From: Chthonomonas sp. UBA2391
GTDB lineage: Bacteria > Armatimonadota > Fimbriimonadia > Fimbriimonadales > Fimbriimonadaceae
NCBI GenBank assembly: GCA_002343825.1
Contig: DDSL01000141.1
Location: 5,796-35,341 of the forward strand
DNA: 29,546 bases
Direction of reading: 5' to 3'
Part shown: in pieces, positions 22,822 to 29,546 of the stretch
How positions within the stretch are numbered: position 1 is the stretch's first letter
Layout: the number at the start of each line of letters is the position of its first letter
Made by a program: the position numbers and the translations under genes
The notes under the pieces: generated by a model
Told to the model about the DNA's origin: nothing
Databases searched by the model: none
Seen by the model: only the letters and a program-made list of their open reading frames with translations

Positions 22822-24069
22822 ATGAGTGAGCCGCTAGACCCGAAAAAATACAGGCCCGAATCGTTGATGATGAGCTACGGGTATCGCCCCGAACTCAGCG
22901 AGGGCTCAATCAAGCCGCCCATCTTTCTGACTTCGACCTTTGTCTTCAAGACCGCGGAAGAAGGCAAGCGGTTCTTTGAGGTCGCCTATGGAAAGTCGCC
23001 AAAGAAGGCGGACGAGACGCTCGGGCTGATCTATAGCCGGATCAATAATCCTGATCTTGAGATCTTGGAAGATCGACTGGCGGTGTGGGACCAGGCCGAA
23101 GAATCGGCCGTCTTCGAGAGCGGCTTGGCGGCAATTAGTACGGTTCTCTTAGAATTCTTGAAGCCTGGAGATGCAGTGCTTCACAGCGCTCCTGTCTATG
23201 GCGGCACTCACCACTTCATCCACCATGTCCTTCGGTCTCTGAATATTACGCCGATTGAATTTTTCGCGAACCAGACGATCGAAGAGGTCGAGAAGCTCAT
23301 CGCCGATCACCCAGAAGGGAGCAAGATCAAGCTCATTTACCTTGAGACTCCCGCTAATCCGACCAACGACCTGATCGATCTGGAGGCGTTTGCCGCGCTG
23401 GCCAAACGGCTCGGAGTGGTTTCGGTGGTGGACAATACCTACCTTGGCCCGATGTGGCAGCAGCCGCTGAAGCATGGGATCGATCTGGTTGTTTATTCGG
23501 CAACCAAATATTTAGGTGGCCATAGTGATTTGATTGCGGGTTCGGTGAGTGGAAGCCGGGAGCTCGTCACCCGGGTGAGGGTGCTCAGGACCTTTCTTGG
23601 GAATATGGCCAGTCCGCACACCGGATGGATGCTGATGCGATCGCTGGAGACGCTCAAGGCCCGCACGGATCGACAGGCGGCCACGGCCGGCAAACTCGCC
23701 GATTTTCTTGTCGGTCATCCCAAGGTCGAGAAGGTCTACTACCTTGGGTTGCTCGAAAAAGGCGACCCGCACTATGAAGTCTTCCGGAGACAGTGCACGT
23801 CCCCGGGAGCGATGATCAGCTTCGATATCATCCGCGGCGAGAAGGCGGCCTTTCGGTTCCTCAATGCCCTCAAGCTGGTTCACCTGGCGGTGAGCCTGGG
23901 TAGCACCGAGAGCCTTGCATCCCATCCGGCGAGCATGACTCACTGCGACATCCCCGACGACGAGAAGGCGCGGATGGGGATCAGCGACAAGCTTGTCCGG
24001 CTGAGCGTCGGGGTCGAAGATGCAGGGGATCTGATCAACGATCTCAAACAAGCGCTGGAGGCCGTCTAA
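22822..24069 (+). CDS. Cys/Met metabolism PLP-dependent enzyme (methionine gamma-lyase/cystathionine gamma-synthase family)
   Basis: The 415-residue product has the fold-type I signatures of the trans-sulfuration family: YSRINNP (71-77) for cofactor phosphate contact from the neighbouring subunit, VVDNTYLGP (Asp204 to the pyridine ring), and SATKYLGGHSD with the PLP-binding Lys229. LGSTESLASHPASMTH near the C-terminus is the substrate carboxylate-binding region. Members add, remove or exchange sulfur groups on homoserine/cysteine chains; the exact reaction (gamma-lyase, gamma-synthase or O-acetylhomoserine sulfhydrylase) cannot be fixed by eye. Length is typical. Monocistronic; its stop overlaps a hairpin. 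Confidence 0.93.
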   Translation: MSEPLDPKKYRPESLMMSYGYRPELSEGSIKPPIFLTSTFVFKTAEEGKRFFEVAYGKSPKKADETLGLIYSRINNPDLEILEDRLAVWDQAEESAVFESGLAAISTVLLEFLKPGDAVLHSAPVYGGTHHFIHHVLRSLNITPIEFFANQTIEEVEKLIADHPEGSKIKLIYLETPANPTNDLIDLEAFAALAKRLGVVSVVDNTYLGPMWQQPLKHGIDLVVYSATKYLGGHSDLIAGSVSGSRELVTRVRVLRTFLGNMASPHTGWMLMRSLETLKARTDRQAATAGKLADFLVGHPKVEKVYYLGLLEKGDPHYEVFRRQCTSPGAMISFDIIRGEKAAFRFLNALKLVHLAVSLGSTESLASHPASMTHCDIPDDEKARMGISDKLVRLSVGVEDAGDLINDLKQALEAV

Positions 24070-24080
24070 AAAAGACGGCC
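24060..24080. terminator. Hairpin between converging PLP-enzyme and metalloprotease genes
   Basis: GGCCGTCT (24060-24067) and AGACGGCC (24073-24080) form a perfect 8-bp stem with an A5 loop, overlapping the stop codon of the PLP enzyme gene. It lies between two converging genes and probably serves both, although neither side has a good T-tract. Confidence 0.55.
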
Positions 24081-24108
24081 CCCAGCAAGAGCGCAAAAAG
24101 AAAGCCGT

Positions 24109-25062
24109 TTAGCGGCCCGCGCGGTAGGTGTTCCAAGCCGACTGCATGCGGCTGTTTTGGCCCGCAGTGAACCGGAACATGCAGCTGTCGTTGCTGTAGT
24201 CCATGAAGTTCTCGATCGGGTCTCGTCCTGGGAAGCTCGCGCCGGTGCAACTGTCGCGTCCCGTCGGGCATCCCGATGCTGGCGACCTTTCGGCTGGGGT
24301 GTCGCTGACCCCGTCGTTGGTGGTCGAACAGCCGCCTTGGAAGGTGTGATAGAGGCCCATCCAGTGACCGACCTCGTGGGTACCTGTGTCGCCGAGGTTA
24401 AACGGCGAGGCCGATCCGCCCGGGAGGGATTGGTTGAGACAAACCACTCCGTCGTCCTTAGGATTTCCGGTGTAGCTCCACGGGAAGGTGGCCCAGCCGA
24501 GGAGTCCGCCCCCCACGCCGTTCACATAGAAGTTCAGGTCGTCGGCGGTGCCTCGGCGCAGAGTGTTCTTCATCTGCGTTTGGGCGGTGGTGCCGGGGCC
24601 GGCGGTGTACCAGGTGCTGTTGGTGGTCCGCGTGATCTGAATCAGCTGGAATCGGAAGGGAGTCGCGGTGCCGCCGGTTGCGCCCGAAAAACTATTGTTC
24701 AGAACGCTGATTTGGGAATTGATCCAGCTATCGGGGATGTCCCCATTGCTGATCCCGGTTCCGCGCCGGATGACGTGGACATAGACGGGGATGGTGATGG
24801 TCGATTGCCGACTTTGTGCGGCAGCTCCCATCAGAGCTTGTTGAACCGCCTCAGCCTCTTGGGCCGTGGGTTCGGGGGTTCCGCATCGGTCGTGAACCGG
24901 ATAGACCACGACCCCGCTGGAGTTTTCTGCCCCTAACTCGACTCCAGTGGCGGCGCGATCCGAGTCCTGCCCGATTCCGCTATTGTTTCCACCACAACTC
25001 GTTACGACGAAAGCCGAGACCACCAAAAGGGCCCCCGCGGTGAGCATCTTCATGCTGTGCAT
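24109..25062 (-). CDS. Secreted zinc metalloprotease, pappalysin-like (M43), lipoprotein
   Basis: From ATG 25062 (GGAG 11 bases upstream; an in-frame ATG at 25053 is an alternative) the product is 317 residues. It begins with a lipoprotein signal, LLVVSAFVVTSC (Cys23). The zinc motif HEVGHWMGLYH at 229-239 gives three His ligands and the catalytic Glu. ENFMDYSNDSCMFRFTAGQNSRM near 284-306 holds the Met-turn and conserved Cys of the pappalysin family. Several cysteines (CST...CPTGRDSC) suggest disulfides. Such enzymes act outside the cytoplasm on proteins or peptides. The frame is open to 25095, but those codons lack a ribosome site. Confidence 0.92.
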   Translation of the reverse strand: MHSMKMLTAGALLVVSAFVVTSCGGNNSGIGQDSDRAATGVELGAENSSGVVVYPVHDRCGTPEPTAQEAEAVQQALMGAAAQSRQSTITIPVYVHVIRRGTGISNGDIPDSWINSQISVLNNSFSGATGGTATPFRFQLIQITRTTNSTWYTAGPGTTAQTQMKNTLRRGTADDLNFYVNGVGGGLLGWATFPWSYTGNPKDDGVVCLNQSLPGGSASPFNLGDTGTHEVGHWMGLYHTFQGGCSTTNDGVSDTPAERSPASGCPTGRDSCTGASFPGRDPIENFMDYSNDSCMFRFTAGQNSRMQSAWNTYRAGR

Positions 25063-25164
25063 ATTCTTTTGTTCTCCAATCCAAGCCAGCCCCACTCGTT
25101 GGAAGGGCTCCGCAACACTCTACAGCACTTTTTCGAATTCTCCAAGAAGAAATGCGGGGGGCCC

Positions 25165-25203
25165 AAAGAAAAAAAATGGCTGTGCCTCGGCGGAGACACA
25201 GCC
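25165..25203 (-). terminator. Rho-independent terminator of the HemAT-like gene
   Basis: On the minus strand GGCTGTG pairs with CACAGCC (outer 7 bp) with an inner CTC/GAG, followed by A and eight T. It sits 26 bases past the stop at 25229. Confidence 0.93.
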
Positions 25204-25228
25204 CAATGAGTCTTTCTGAGCGGTTGCT

Positions 25229-26812
25229 TCAGGCCGCTTTGCGCGGCGCTTGTCGGTTGTTTTCTTCGGGATTGGCCTTCAGCTTTGAGATGGCCTGGAT
25301 AAGATGCTCTGAGCCTTCCGTGAGGTTCGAGACCTGGGTGTCGATCTCGCTCATGCTGGCGACCAATTCTTCGACCTGCGCGCTCATCTCTTGGGCGCTG
25401 GCGCTGACCTCTTGGCTCGCGGCGGAGTTGTCGTGAGTGACCGAGGTGATGTTTCGGATCTCCTTTTGGACTTCTCCAATGCTCTCGGCCATGCGACTCA
25501 GCAGGTCCACATTCGTTTGAGAGATCTCGGCGACCTCGCTCATGGCTTTGCCAAGTCCGGTGTTCAGCACCGAGGTTTCGGCTGCGGTACTGGCGATGGC
25601 GGCCAGACACTCGGCGGCTTCCATGCTGACCTGGGTGGCGTCGCCGACATCGTCCAGAGTCCGGCTCATGCTCTTGGCCGCTTCTTGGCTGACCTCTTGA
25701 ACCGCGCCGATGAGCGTGCTGATTTCTTTCGTCGCCGATCCGGCGCGTTCGGCGAGTTTGCGGACCTCTTCGGCCACGACGGCGAATCCTCGGCCGTGCT
25801 CACCGGCCCGGGCCGCTTCGATGGCGGCGTTCAGGGCGAGCAAGTTGGTTTGGTCGGCGATCGCGGTGATCGTCTGAACGATGTTGCCGATTTCGTCGCT
25901 GTGGGCGCTCATCTGCTGAACGCGGTCCGCGGTCTCGGTCACCGTGACCTTGACGCGCTCCATCGCGCTGATGCGTTCTTTGATCTGTTCCCATCGGTTG
26001 GCTTGGGTATCGATCTCTTCGATCTTCTGGCGGACTCCTTCGACTGCCGTGACGGCTTGCTTGAGAGCTTTCTCTTGGGTCTGGTTGCCCTGGGCAACGC
26101 TCGCGTTGTTGGTGACCAAAACATCCATGCTCTGAGTCACCGAATCGGCGGCTTGGGCTTGGACGCTTGCGCCGTTGGCGAGGCTGATCGTGACGTGGGC
26201 CACCTGTCCGGCGGCGGTTCCGCTCTCATTGGCGGCAATCTTGATTTCGCGGCTGGTTTGTCCGAGGGCGCTGATCGCCTCGTTCGTCCGCTGGACGACC
26301 CCTTCGACTTCTTTCACCAATCCCTCGATATAGGACTCCAAGATGAGCGATTGGTCGAGGTTGAGGGTCTTTTGAAAGGCGGCAAGCGTCAGCCCAAGCT
26401 TGTTGCTCTTGAATTTATAGCCCTTGACCATGAGCGGGAAGATCACCTGGTAGTAGCTACTCATCGCGGCGAAGAACCAGTTGGGATCGACTCCCACAGC
26501 GGCATGAATTTGGCCGATCAGGAATCGGTTTTGGAAGTATTCCTCCCCAAACTCGGCCTTAAAGATATGGCCAAAGTAGCGCCCGTTTGTTTGTCGAAGT
26601 TTTTCGACAGAGGAGCCGGCTTGAGAGACGATCGAAAGGGCTTCCGGAAACTTTCCGAGATGACCATAGAACTCGTCGACGATCTTGGCCATGTGTGGCG
26701 TAAGGACCTTTTCGAGCTCTTGTAGGAGCTTGCGGTCCTCGGCTTCGATCCGGTTGATCAAGAGACGACGTTGAATTTCTTGGGCACTAAAGGCGCGTTG
26801 TTGAAAGACCAT
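25229..26812 (-). CDS. Globin-coupled methyl-accepting chemotaxis protein (HemAT-type oxygen/gas sensor)
   Basis: The 527-residue product has no membrane segment. Residues about 15-170 form a protoglobin sensor domain with EFYGHL (Tyr49, the distal B10 position) and IGQIHAAVGVDPNWF, where His103 is the proximal heme ligand. After a coiled-coil linker the C-terminal half is a methyl-accepting signalling domain with the hairpin DQTNLLALNAAIEAARAGE followed by GRGFAVVAEEVRKLAERA, which contacts CheA/CheW. Such proteins sense oxygen (or other heme ligands) for aerotaxis or other CheA-linked outputs. GAGGGGG about 10 bases before the ATG is a clear Shine-Dalgarno. No other che gene lies in the window. 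Upstream is an AT-rich region with two inverted repeats. Confidence 0.94.
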   Translation of the reverse strand: MVFQQRAFSAQEIQRRLLINRIEAEDRKLLQELEKVLTPHMAKIVDEFYGHLGKFPEALSIVSQAGSSVEKLRQTNGRYFGHIFKAEFGEEYFQNRFLIGQIHAAVGVDPNWFFAAMSSYYQVIFPLMVKGYKFKSNKLGLTLAAFQKTLNLDQSLILESYIEGLVKEVEGVVQRTNEAISALGQTSREIKIAANESGTAAGQVAHVTISLANGASVQAQAADSVTQSMDVLVTNNASVAQGNQTQEKALKQAVTAVEGVRQKIEEIDTQANRWEQIKERISAMERVKVTVTETADRVQQMSAHSDEIGNIVQTITAIADQTNLLALNAAIEAARAGEHGRGFAVVAEEVRKLAERAGSATKEISTLIGAVQEVSQEAAKSMSRTLDDVGDATQVSMEAAECLAAIASTAAETSVLNTGLGKAMSEVAEISQTNVDLLSRMAESIGEVQKEIRNITSVTHDNSAASQEVSASAQEMSAQVEELVASMSEIDTQVSNLTEGSEHLIQAISKLKANPEENNRQAPRKAA

Positions 26813-26869
26813 TTCCGTATTCCCCCTCGTTCACAGCGCGAACGGCATAGGATCATCGTTGGCCTTTGT

Positions 26870-26899
26870 ATCTTAAATCTTTACAGGGCCATTTTCCAA
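26870..26899 (-). promoter_or_regulatory. Predicted promoter of the HemAT-like gene
   Basis: Minus-strand TTGGAA (26894-26899) and TAAGAT (26870-26875), 18 bases apart, about 58 bases before the ATG. The -35 touches the inverted repeat AAGAAAT/ATTTCTT, a typical position for a regulator site. Confidence 0.4.
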
Positions 26900-26947
26900 G
26901 AAATGTGAAAATTTCTTATGCATTAATTTGAGATGATATATCAAATT
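26898..26947. repeat. Two adjacent inverted repeats upstream of the HemAT-like gene
   Basis: Repeat 1 is AAGAAAT-6-ATTTCTT (26898-26917). Repeat 2 is AATTTGA-9-TCAAATT (26925-26947). Both have perfect 7-bp arms and lie in an AT-rich island of roughly 90 bases in otherwise GC-rich DNA. They look like operators for one or two dimeric regulators. Repeat 2 contains TTGA/TCAA but with a 9-base spacer instead of the 6 of an FNR/CRP-type site. Confidence 0.5.
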
Positions 26948-26971
26948 GTTACACGTTTATGCATAGTGATG

Positions 26972-27006
26972 AAAGAAAAGGCGCTGGAGCTTTTGACTCC
27001 AGCGCC
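26972..27006 (-). terminator. Rho-independent terminator of the TlpA-like gene
   Basis: Perfect 10-bp stem GGCGCTGGAG/CTCCAGCGCC with a 7-base loop. On the minus strand it is followed by TTTTCTTTC. It lies 27 bases past the stop at 27034. Confidence 0.93.
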
Positions 27007-27033
27007 TCTCTCAGAATTGAGACGATTCGTGCC

Positions 27034-28140
27034 TTAGCTCTTTTCGAACTCGGCCAGTCGCTCCTTCATCTCTTCCATCATGCCCTCTGGCAATTCGGCG
27101 AGCTTGCTCGCAATTTCGATGGCCTTCTTTTGTTGGGCGATGGCCTCGGCTTTGTTGCCATTCTTGAATAGAGCCAGGGCGTAAGTGTCGATGGCCATGG
27201 CTTGACCCACTCCCGGTTCACTCTTTTCCGCGGCGACTTTCGAGATCGCCAAAGCGGCCTTCAAGATCTCGGGTTCGGGACTTTCGATGCTCAGCATTTC
27301 CCAGGCCATGGAGTTCAGGGCATTGGGTTCGGCATCCTTTCGTCCCGCAACGTCGGTGGCAAACTTGGCGGCGGCTTTTTGGTCGTATTGAAGCAGGCAC
27401 ATCAGCTTCATCTCTTCCATCTGGCCGGCAAACTCGGGGTATTTGGCGAGAGCCTTATCGATCTCGGCCACCGCACCGGGGAAGTCTTCTTTTTCAAGAG
27501 CGGCTTGGATTGTCTTGTAAGCCTCTTCCAGTTTTGCGGTTTCGGCGCGTTGCTGGTCTCGCTGGGCCTTGGCTTTTTGCACGTCGAAGGCCTTGTTAAC
27601 GACCTTGTCGAGGACCTCGTCCATGTTGTCCATCGGGTGGCCGATCCAAGCGATTTTCCCTTCTTGGTTCACCACAAAGGCGGCAGGGATGCCTCGCTCT
27701 CCGGCGGCGCGCATCCAGTTCTGGCTCATCTCGTTCTTCTCTGTATCGAGTCCAACGTGATAATCCATCTTGTTGCCCATCCCTTCGATGAACTTGGCGA
27801 CGGTGGTTTCGACGGCAGCCCGGCCCTCGGTAGCGTCTTCCCAGACACTGATCCCGGCGAAGGTGACCTTGCCGTCAAACTTCTTGGCGAGTTCGGTCAG
27901 GTGAGGGATGGTGGCTCGGCAAGGGCCGCACCAAGTGGCCCAGAACTCGACCACATAGACCTTGCCCTTTTCGAACCCGGCGATCGGAGCGCCCTTGAAC
28001 CATTTTCCGACTGAGAGGGCCGGGGCAGGGTCACCGATGTTGAGTTCCTTTGCCTTGGGAGCCTGAGCCCCCGCTTGACCCGCCAATGCAGAGAGAAGTG
28101 TGGCAGCGACGACTACTGCCAGAGAGAATCTTGATTTCAT
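27034..28140 (-). CDS. Secreted thioredoxin-fold protein (TlpA/ResA-like) with helical repeat C-terminus
   Basis: From ATG 28140 the 368-residue product has a signal peptide (MKSRFSLAVVVAATLLSALAGQAGAQA). A TlpA-type redoxin domain covers about 33-190, with the redox motif WCGPC at 70-74 in VEFWATWCGPCRATIPH and the cis-Pro segment GIPAAFVV. The last ~150 residues are charged helical repeats resembling TPRs (EEAYKTIQAALEKEDFPGAVAEIDKAL, AIAQQKKAIEIASKL). It probably reduces or delivers thiols outside the cytoplasm. The frame is open to 28296, but that stretch crosses the divergent gene and lacks signal features. It is divergent from a second thioredoxin-fold gene at 28233. Confidence 0.92.
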   Translation of the reverse strand: MKSRFSLAVVVAATLLSALAGQAGAQAPKAKELNIGDPAPALSVGKWFKGAPIAGFEKGKVYVVEFWATWCGPCRATIPHLTELAKKFDGKVTFAGISVWEDATEGRAAVETTVAKFIEGMGNKMDYHVGLDTEKNEMSQNWMRAAGERGIPAAFVVNQEGKIAWIGHPMDNMDEVLDKVVNKAFDVQKAKAQRDQQRAETAKLEEAYKTIQAALEKEDFPGAVAEIDKALAKYPEFAGQMEEMKLMCLLQYDQKAAAKFATDVAGRKDAEPNALNSMAWEMLSIESPEPEILKAALAISKVAAEKSEPGVGQAMAIDTYALALFKNGNKAEAIAQQKKAIEIASKLAELPEGMMEEMKERLAEFEKS

Positions 28141-28221
28141 AGCTCTACTCGCTGGACGGAGTGTAACCCGAAAAACGTCACACACGAAAGAAGAAAGGGA
28201 AGAAAGTCCCAGAATTGACTG

Positions 28222-28227
28222 TAGAAT
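28222..28227 (+). promoter_or_regulatory. -10 box before the peroxiredoxin-like gene (leaderless type)
   Basis: TAGAAT lies five bases (AGGGT) before ATG 28233. The arrangement almost repeats the TATAAT-AGGGAT-ATG at 20002. No -35 match is seen. Confidence 0.45.
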
Positions 28228-28232
28228 AGGGT

Positions 28233-28799
28233 ATGGCTCGAAAGATCCAGCAAGTGGTGGCGATCGGTGCGGTCGCTGGCTTGGCCGTTGCGGCATTGTT
28301 TGGGTTCCAGCAACCCAAAGCCCCGGCGGCCGGCCAAAAAGCCCCTGAGTTCACGCTTGCTTCCAGCAAGGGGGGAAAGGTCAGTCTCGCGTCTCTTCGC
28401 AAGAACGGCAGCGTTTTCCTCTACTTCATCAAGCCGGGTTGCCCGGTGAATCACGACGCCATCCCGTTCTACAACCGGATCTATTCCGCCCACAAGAACA
28501 AGGCCAATTTTGTCGGAGTGATCTCTTCCGACAAGGCAGGCTATGACAAGTGGCAGAAGGAATACAAGTCCCCGTACCCGGTTTTGCTCGACCCCGATAA
28601 AAAGGTGATCAAGCAGATGGGAGCCCAGCGCTCACCATGGGTGATCGAAGTCAAGAAAGATGGCTCGATCGGCAAGGTTTGGAAGGGATACAGCGTCGCA
28701 ATGCTCAAGGAACTCAACGCCGACCTCGTGCGAGGTGGAGGGGCGAAGGGTGCAAAGGTTGACGTCAGCAAGGCTCCGGCCAACTCAACCTTTGGGTGA
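28233..28799 (+). CDS. Peroxiredoxin-like (AhpC/TSA, redoxin) protein with N-terminal membrane anchor or signal
   Basis: The 188-residue product has a hydrophobic N-terminus (about 7-25, VVAIGAVAGLAVAALFGF) without a clear cleavage site, so it may be anchored or exported. The redoxin domain follows, with GQKAPEFTL, VFLYFIKPGCPVNHDAIPF (single Cys70 at the peroxidatic position), ISSDKAGYDKWQ and PVLLDPDKKVIKQMG. The usual T-x-x-C is replaced by KPGC, and no resolving Cys is seen, so it may be a 1-Cys type or a thiol-disulfide partner of the divergent TlpA-like protein. The start directly follows a TAGAAT box. Confidence 0.87.
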   Translation: MARKIQQVVAIGAVAGLAVAALFGFQQPKAPAAGQKAPEFTLASSKGGKVSLASLRKNGSVFLYFIKPGCPVNHDAIPFYNRIYSAHKNKANFVGVISSDKAGYDKWQKEYKSPYPVLLDPDKKVIKQMGAQRSPWVIEVKKDGSIGKVWKGYSVAMLKELNADLVRGGGAKGAKVDVSKAPANSTFG

Positions 28800-28814
28800 G
28801 CCTTTTAGGCTTTG

Positions 28815-28832
28815 CGCCCCCGGTCGGGGGCG
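28815..28832. terminator. GC-rich hairpin after the peroxiredoxin-like gene
   Basis: CGCCCCC and GGGGGCG form a perfect 7-bp stem with loop GGTC, 16 bases after the stop. No T-tract follows, so its termination role is uncertain. The next -10 box starts 8 bases later. Confidence 0.5.
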
Positions 28833-28839
28833 TCTCGAA

Positions 28840-28845
28840 TAAACT
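28840..28845 (+). promoter_or_regulatory. -10 box before the RNA methyltransferase gene (leaderless type)
   Basis: TAAACT lies eight bases before GTG 28854. No Shine-Dalgarno precedes that GTG. Confidence 0.35.
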
Positions 28846-28853
28846 TCTCAGCC

Positions 28854-29381
28854 GTGAAGGCCATTCATTCCAAGACCGGCGTCCGGCAGTTCAAAAAGGA
28901 GATCGCCAAGCTCTATCCTCCGCGGGTAGAGCTTTGTTTTTTGCTCCAGGACTGGGAGGATGCGTATAACGTCGGGGGGCTCTGGCGCGTGGCCGATGGG
29001 TGCGGAGCGCGGGAACTGATCCTCACCGGTCGTACCCCGGGGCCCGAGAATCCGATGGTGCCGGTCACCAGCCTAGGGGCGCATCGCCGGATTCCACATC
29101 GACGCTTTGAACGCCACGACGACGCGGCCGTCCAGCTCAAGAGCGAGGGCTGGAGCATCGTGACGGTGGAAGTTGCGGATGGAGCCGTGCCTTACCACGA
29201 GTTCGAGTACCCCGAGCGGACTTGTCTCGTCCTTGGAAACGAAGCCCAGGGCGTCTACACCGGGATGATGAAGCACCGAGATGCGGCGGTCTTCATCCCG
29301 ATGTATGGCAAAGGGCGGTCGCTCAACGTCCACGTCGCGGCGGCGATTGTGGCGTTCCGGGCGGTTGTAGGTGGGGGGTAG
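28854..29381 (+). CDS. TrmH/SpoU-family RNA 2'-O-methyltransferase
   Basis: SPOUT-knot enzyme that methylates a ribose 2'-OH in tRNA or rRNA using S-adenosylmethionine. From GTG 28854 the product is 175 residues. Motif 1 is NVGGLWRVADGCG (39-51), motif 2 LVLGNEAQGV (126-135) and motif 3 IPMYGKGRSLNVHVAAAI (148-165), the knot that binds the methyl donor. The frame can be extended to a TTG at 28812, but that would start inside a GC-rich hairpin. The GTG lies eight bases after TAAACT and fits the protein family length. Its TAG stop is the first three bases of a heptanucleotide array. The specific target nucleotide cannot be told. Confidence 0.92.
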   Translation: MKAIHSKTGVRQFKKEIAKLYPPRVELCFLLQDWEDAYNVGGLWRVADGCGARELILTGRTPGPENPMVPVTSLGAHRRIPHRRFERHDDAAVQLKSEGWSIVTVEVADGAVPYHEFEYPERTCLVLGNEAQGVYTGMMKHRDAAVFIPMYGKGRSLNVHVAAAIVAFRAVVGGG

Positions 29382-29448
29382 AGATTAGAGATTAGAGATT
29401 AGAGATTAGAGATTAGAGAGTGGAGATTGGAGATTGGAGATTAGAGAT
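29379..29448 (+). repeat. Heptanucleotide tandem array, ten units
   Basis: Ten consecutive 7-base units in perfect phase: TAGAGAT five times, TAGAGAG once, TGGAGAT three times and TAGAGAT once. The strand is almost free of C. The first unit contains the stop codon of the RNA methyltransferase gene. The array fades into TGGGGACTGG. Such heptad arrays are known in cyanobacterial genomes as short tandemly repeated sequences; the role is unknown. Confidence 0.95.
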
Positions 29449-29508
29449 TGGGGACTGGCGGTACGAGGTCAGACTTCCGACAGCCGAGTCCCATTTCTCT
29501 CCTTTCTT

Positions 29509-29522
29509 ATCTCCAATCTCCA
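29509..29522 (-). repeat. Inverted copy of two heptad units
   Basis: ATCTCCA twice in tandem is the exact complement of two TGGAGAT units of the array at 29379-29448, extended by an ATT that continues the match. About 65 bases separate it from the array end, so the two can pair into a large stem-loop. The remaining bases, 29449-29546, contain no gene I can see. Confidence 0.85.
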
Positions 29523-29546
29523 ATTGCAATGCGGTGATTTTCTTGG

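Noticed and set aside
25391..26725. 444-codon plus-strand ORF opposite the HemAT-like gene
   Set aside because: Shadow of the heptad-structured coiled coil; product is a repetitive Asp/Gly/Leu sequence.
26925..26947. FNR/CRP-type binding site
   Set aside because: The TTGA...TCAA arms are separated by 9 bases, whereas an FNR site needs 6.
29379..29448. CRISPR array
   Set aside because: The units are contiguous heptads without spacers and no cas gene is present.

Overview
The window reads as a chromosomal segment of a didermic, heterotrophic bacterium, most likely Armatimonadota (Fimbriimonadia-like). The main clue is the pseudopilin at 4317-5228, whose N-terminus has the FTLIELLVVIAIIAILAAIL core followed by FPVFAQAKE, a combination typical of that phylum. 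Supporting clues are a PEP-CTERM protein, an LptF/LptD-type lipopolysaccharide export pair, a B12-dependent ribonucleotide reductase and many small lipoproteins. The taxonomic assignment is inference. I see no rRNA, tRNA, CRISPR array, phage or insertion sequence.

Layout. 1-220: 3'-truncated NUDIX hydrolase. 344-2500: unusual, AT-richer gene in which two PEP-CTERM-type surface modules are fused, with the sorting signal in the middle. 2732-3949: solitary nuoD. 4071-5228: pseudopilin plus small lipoprotein behind a long structured leader with a good promoter (5597-5625), closed by a strong terminator. 5688-7680: leftward operon of two related small lipoproteins and manC. 7706-15765: tightly overlapping rightward operon nth-glnE-plsY-lptF/G-lptD-like-ldcA, mixing DNA repair, nitrogen control and envelope building. 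15869-19958: nrdR and nrdJ, a regulator and its likely target. 20014-22764: an unknown small protein, a TPR protein, an ECF sigma factor and a class-A-beta-lactamase-like serine hydrolase. 22822-25062: PLP enzyme of the Cys/Met family and a secreted pappalysin-like metalloprotease. 25229-26812: soluble globin-coupled methyl-accepting protein (HemAT type) behind an AT-rich control region with two inverted repeats. 27034-28799: divergent thioredoxin-fold pair (TlpA-like and peroxiredoxin-like). 28854-29381: TrmH/SpoU RNA methyltransferase, whose stop codon opens a heptanucleotide tandem array with an inverted copy downstream.

The observations I would follow up first are: (1) the in-frame fusion of two secreted modules around an internal PEP-CTERM signal; (2) a recurrent TANNNT-type -10 box 5-8 nt before start codons that lack a Shine-Dalgarno, which suggests widespread leaderless transcription; (3) the ~360-nt hairpin-rich leader upstream of the pseudopilin, possibly with a leaderless 33-codon upstream ORF; (4) the heptad array with inverted copy; (5) the paired inverted repeats in front of the heme-globin sensor gene. 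All positions come from reading the sequence by eye; no database search, folding or profile search was run.
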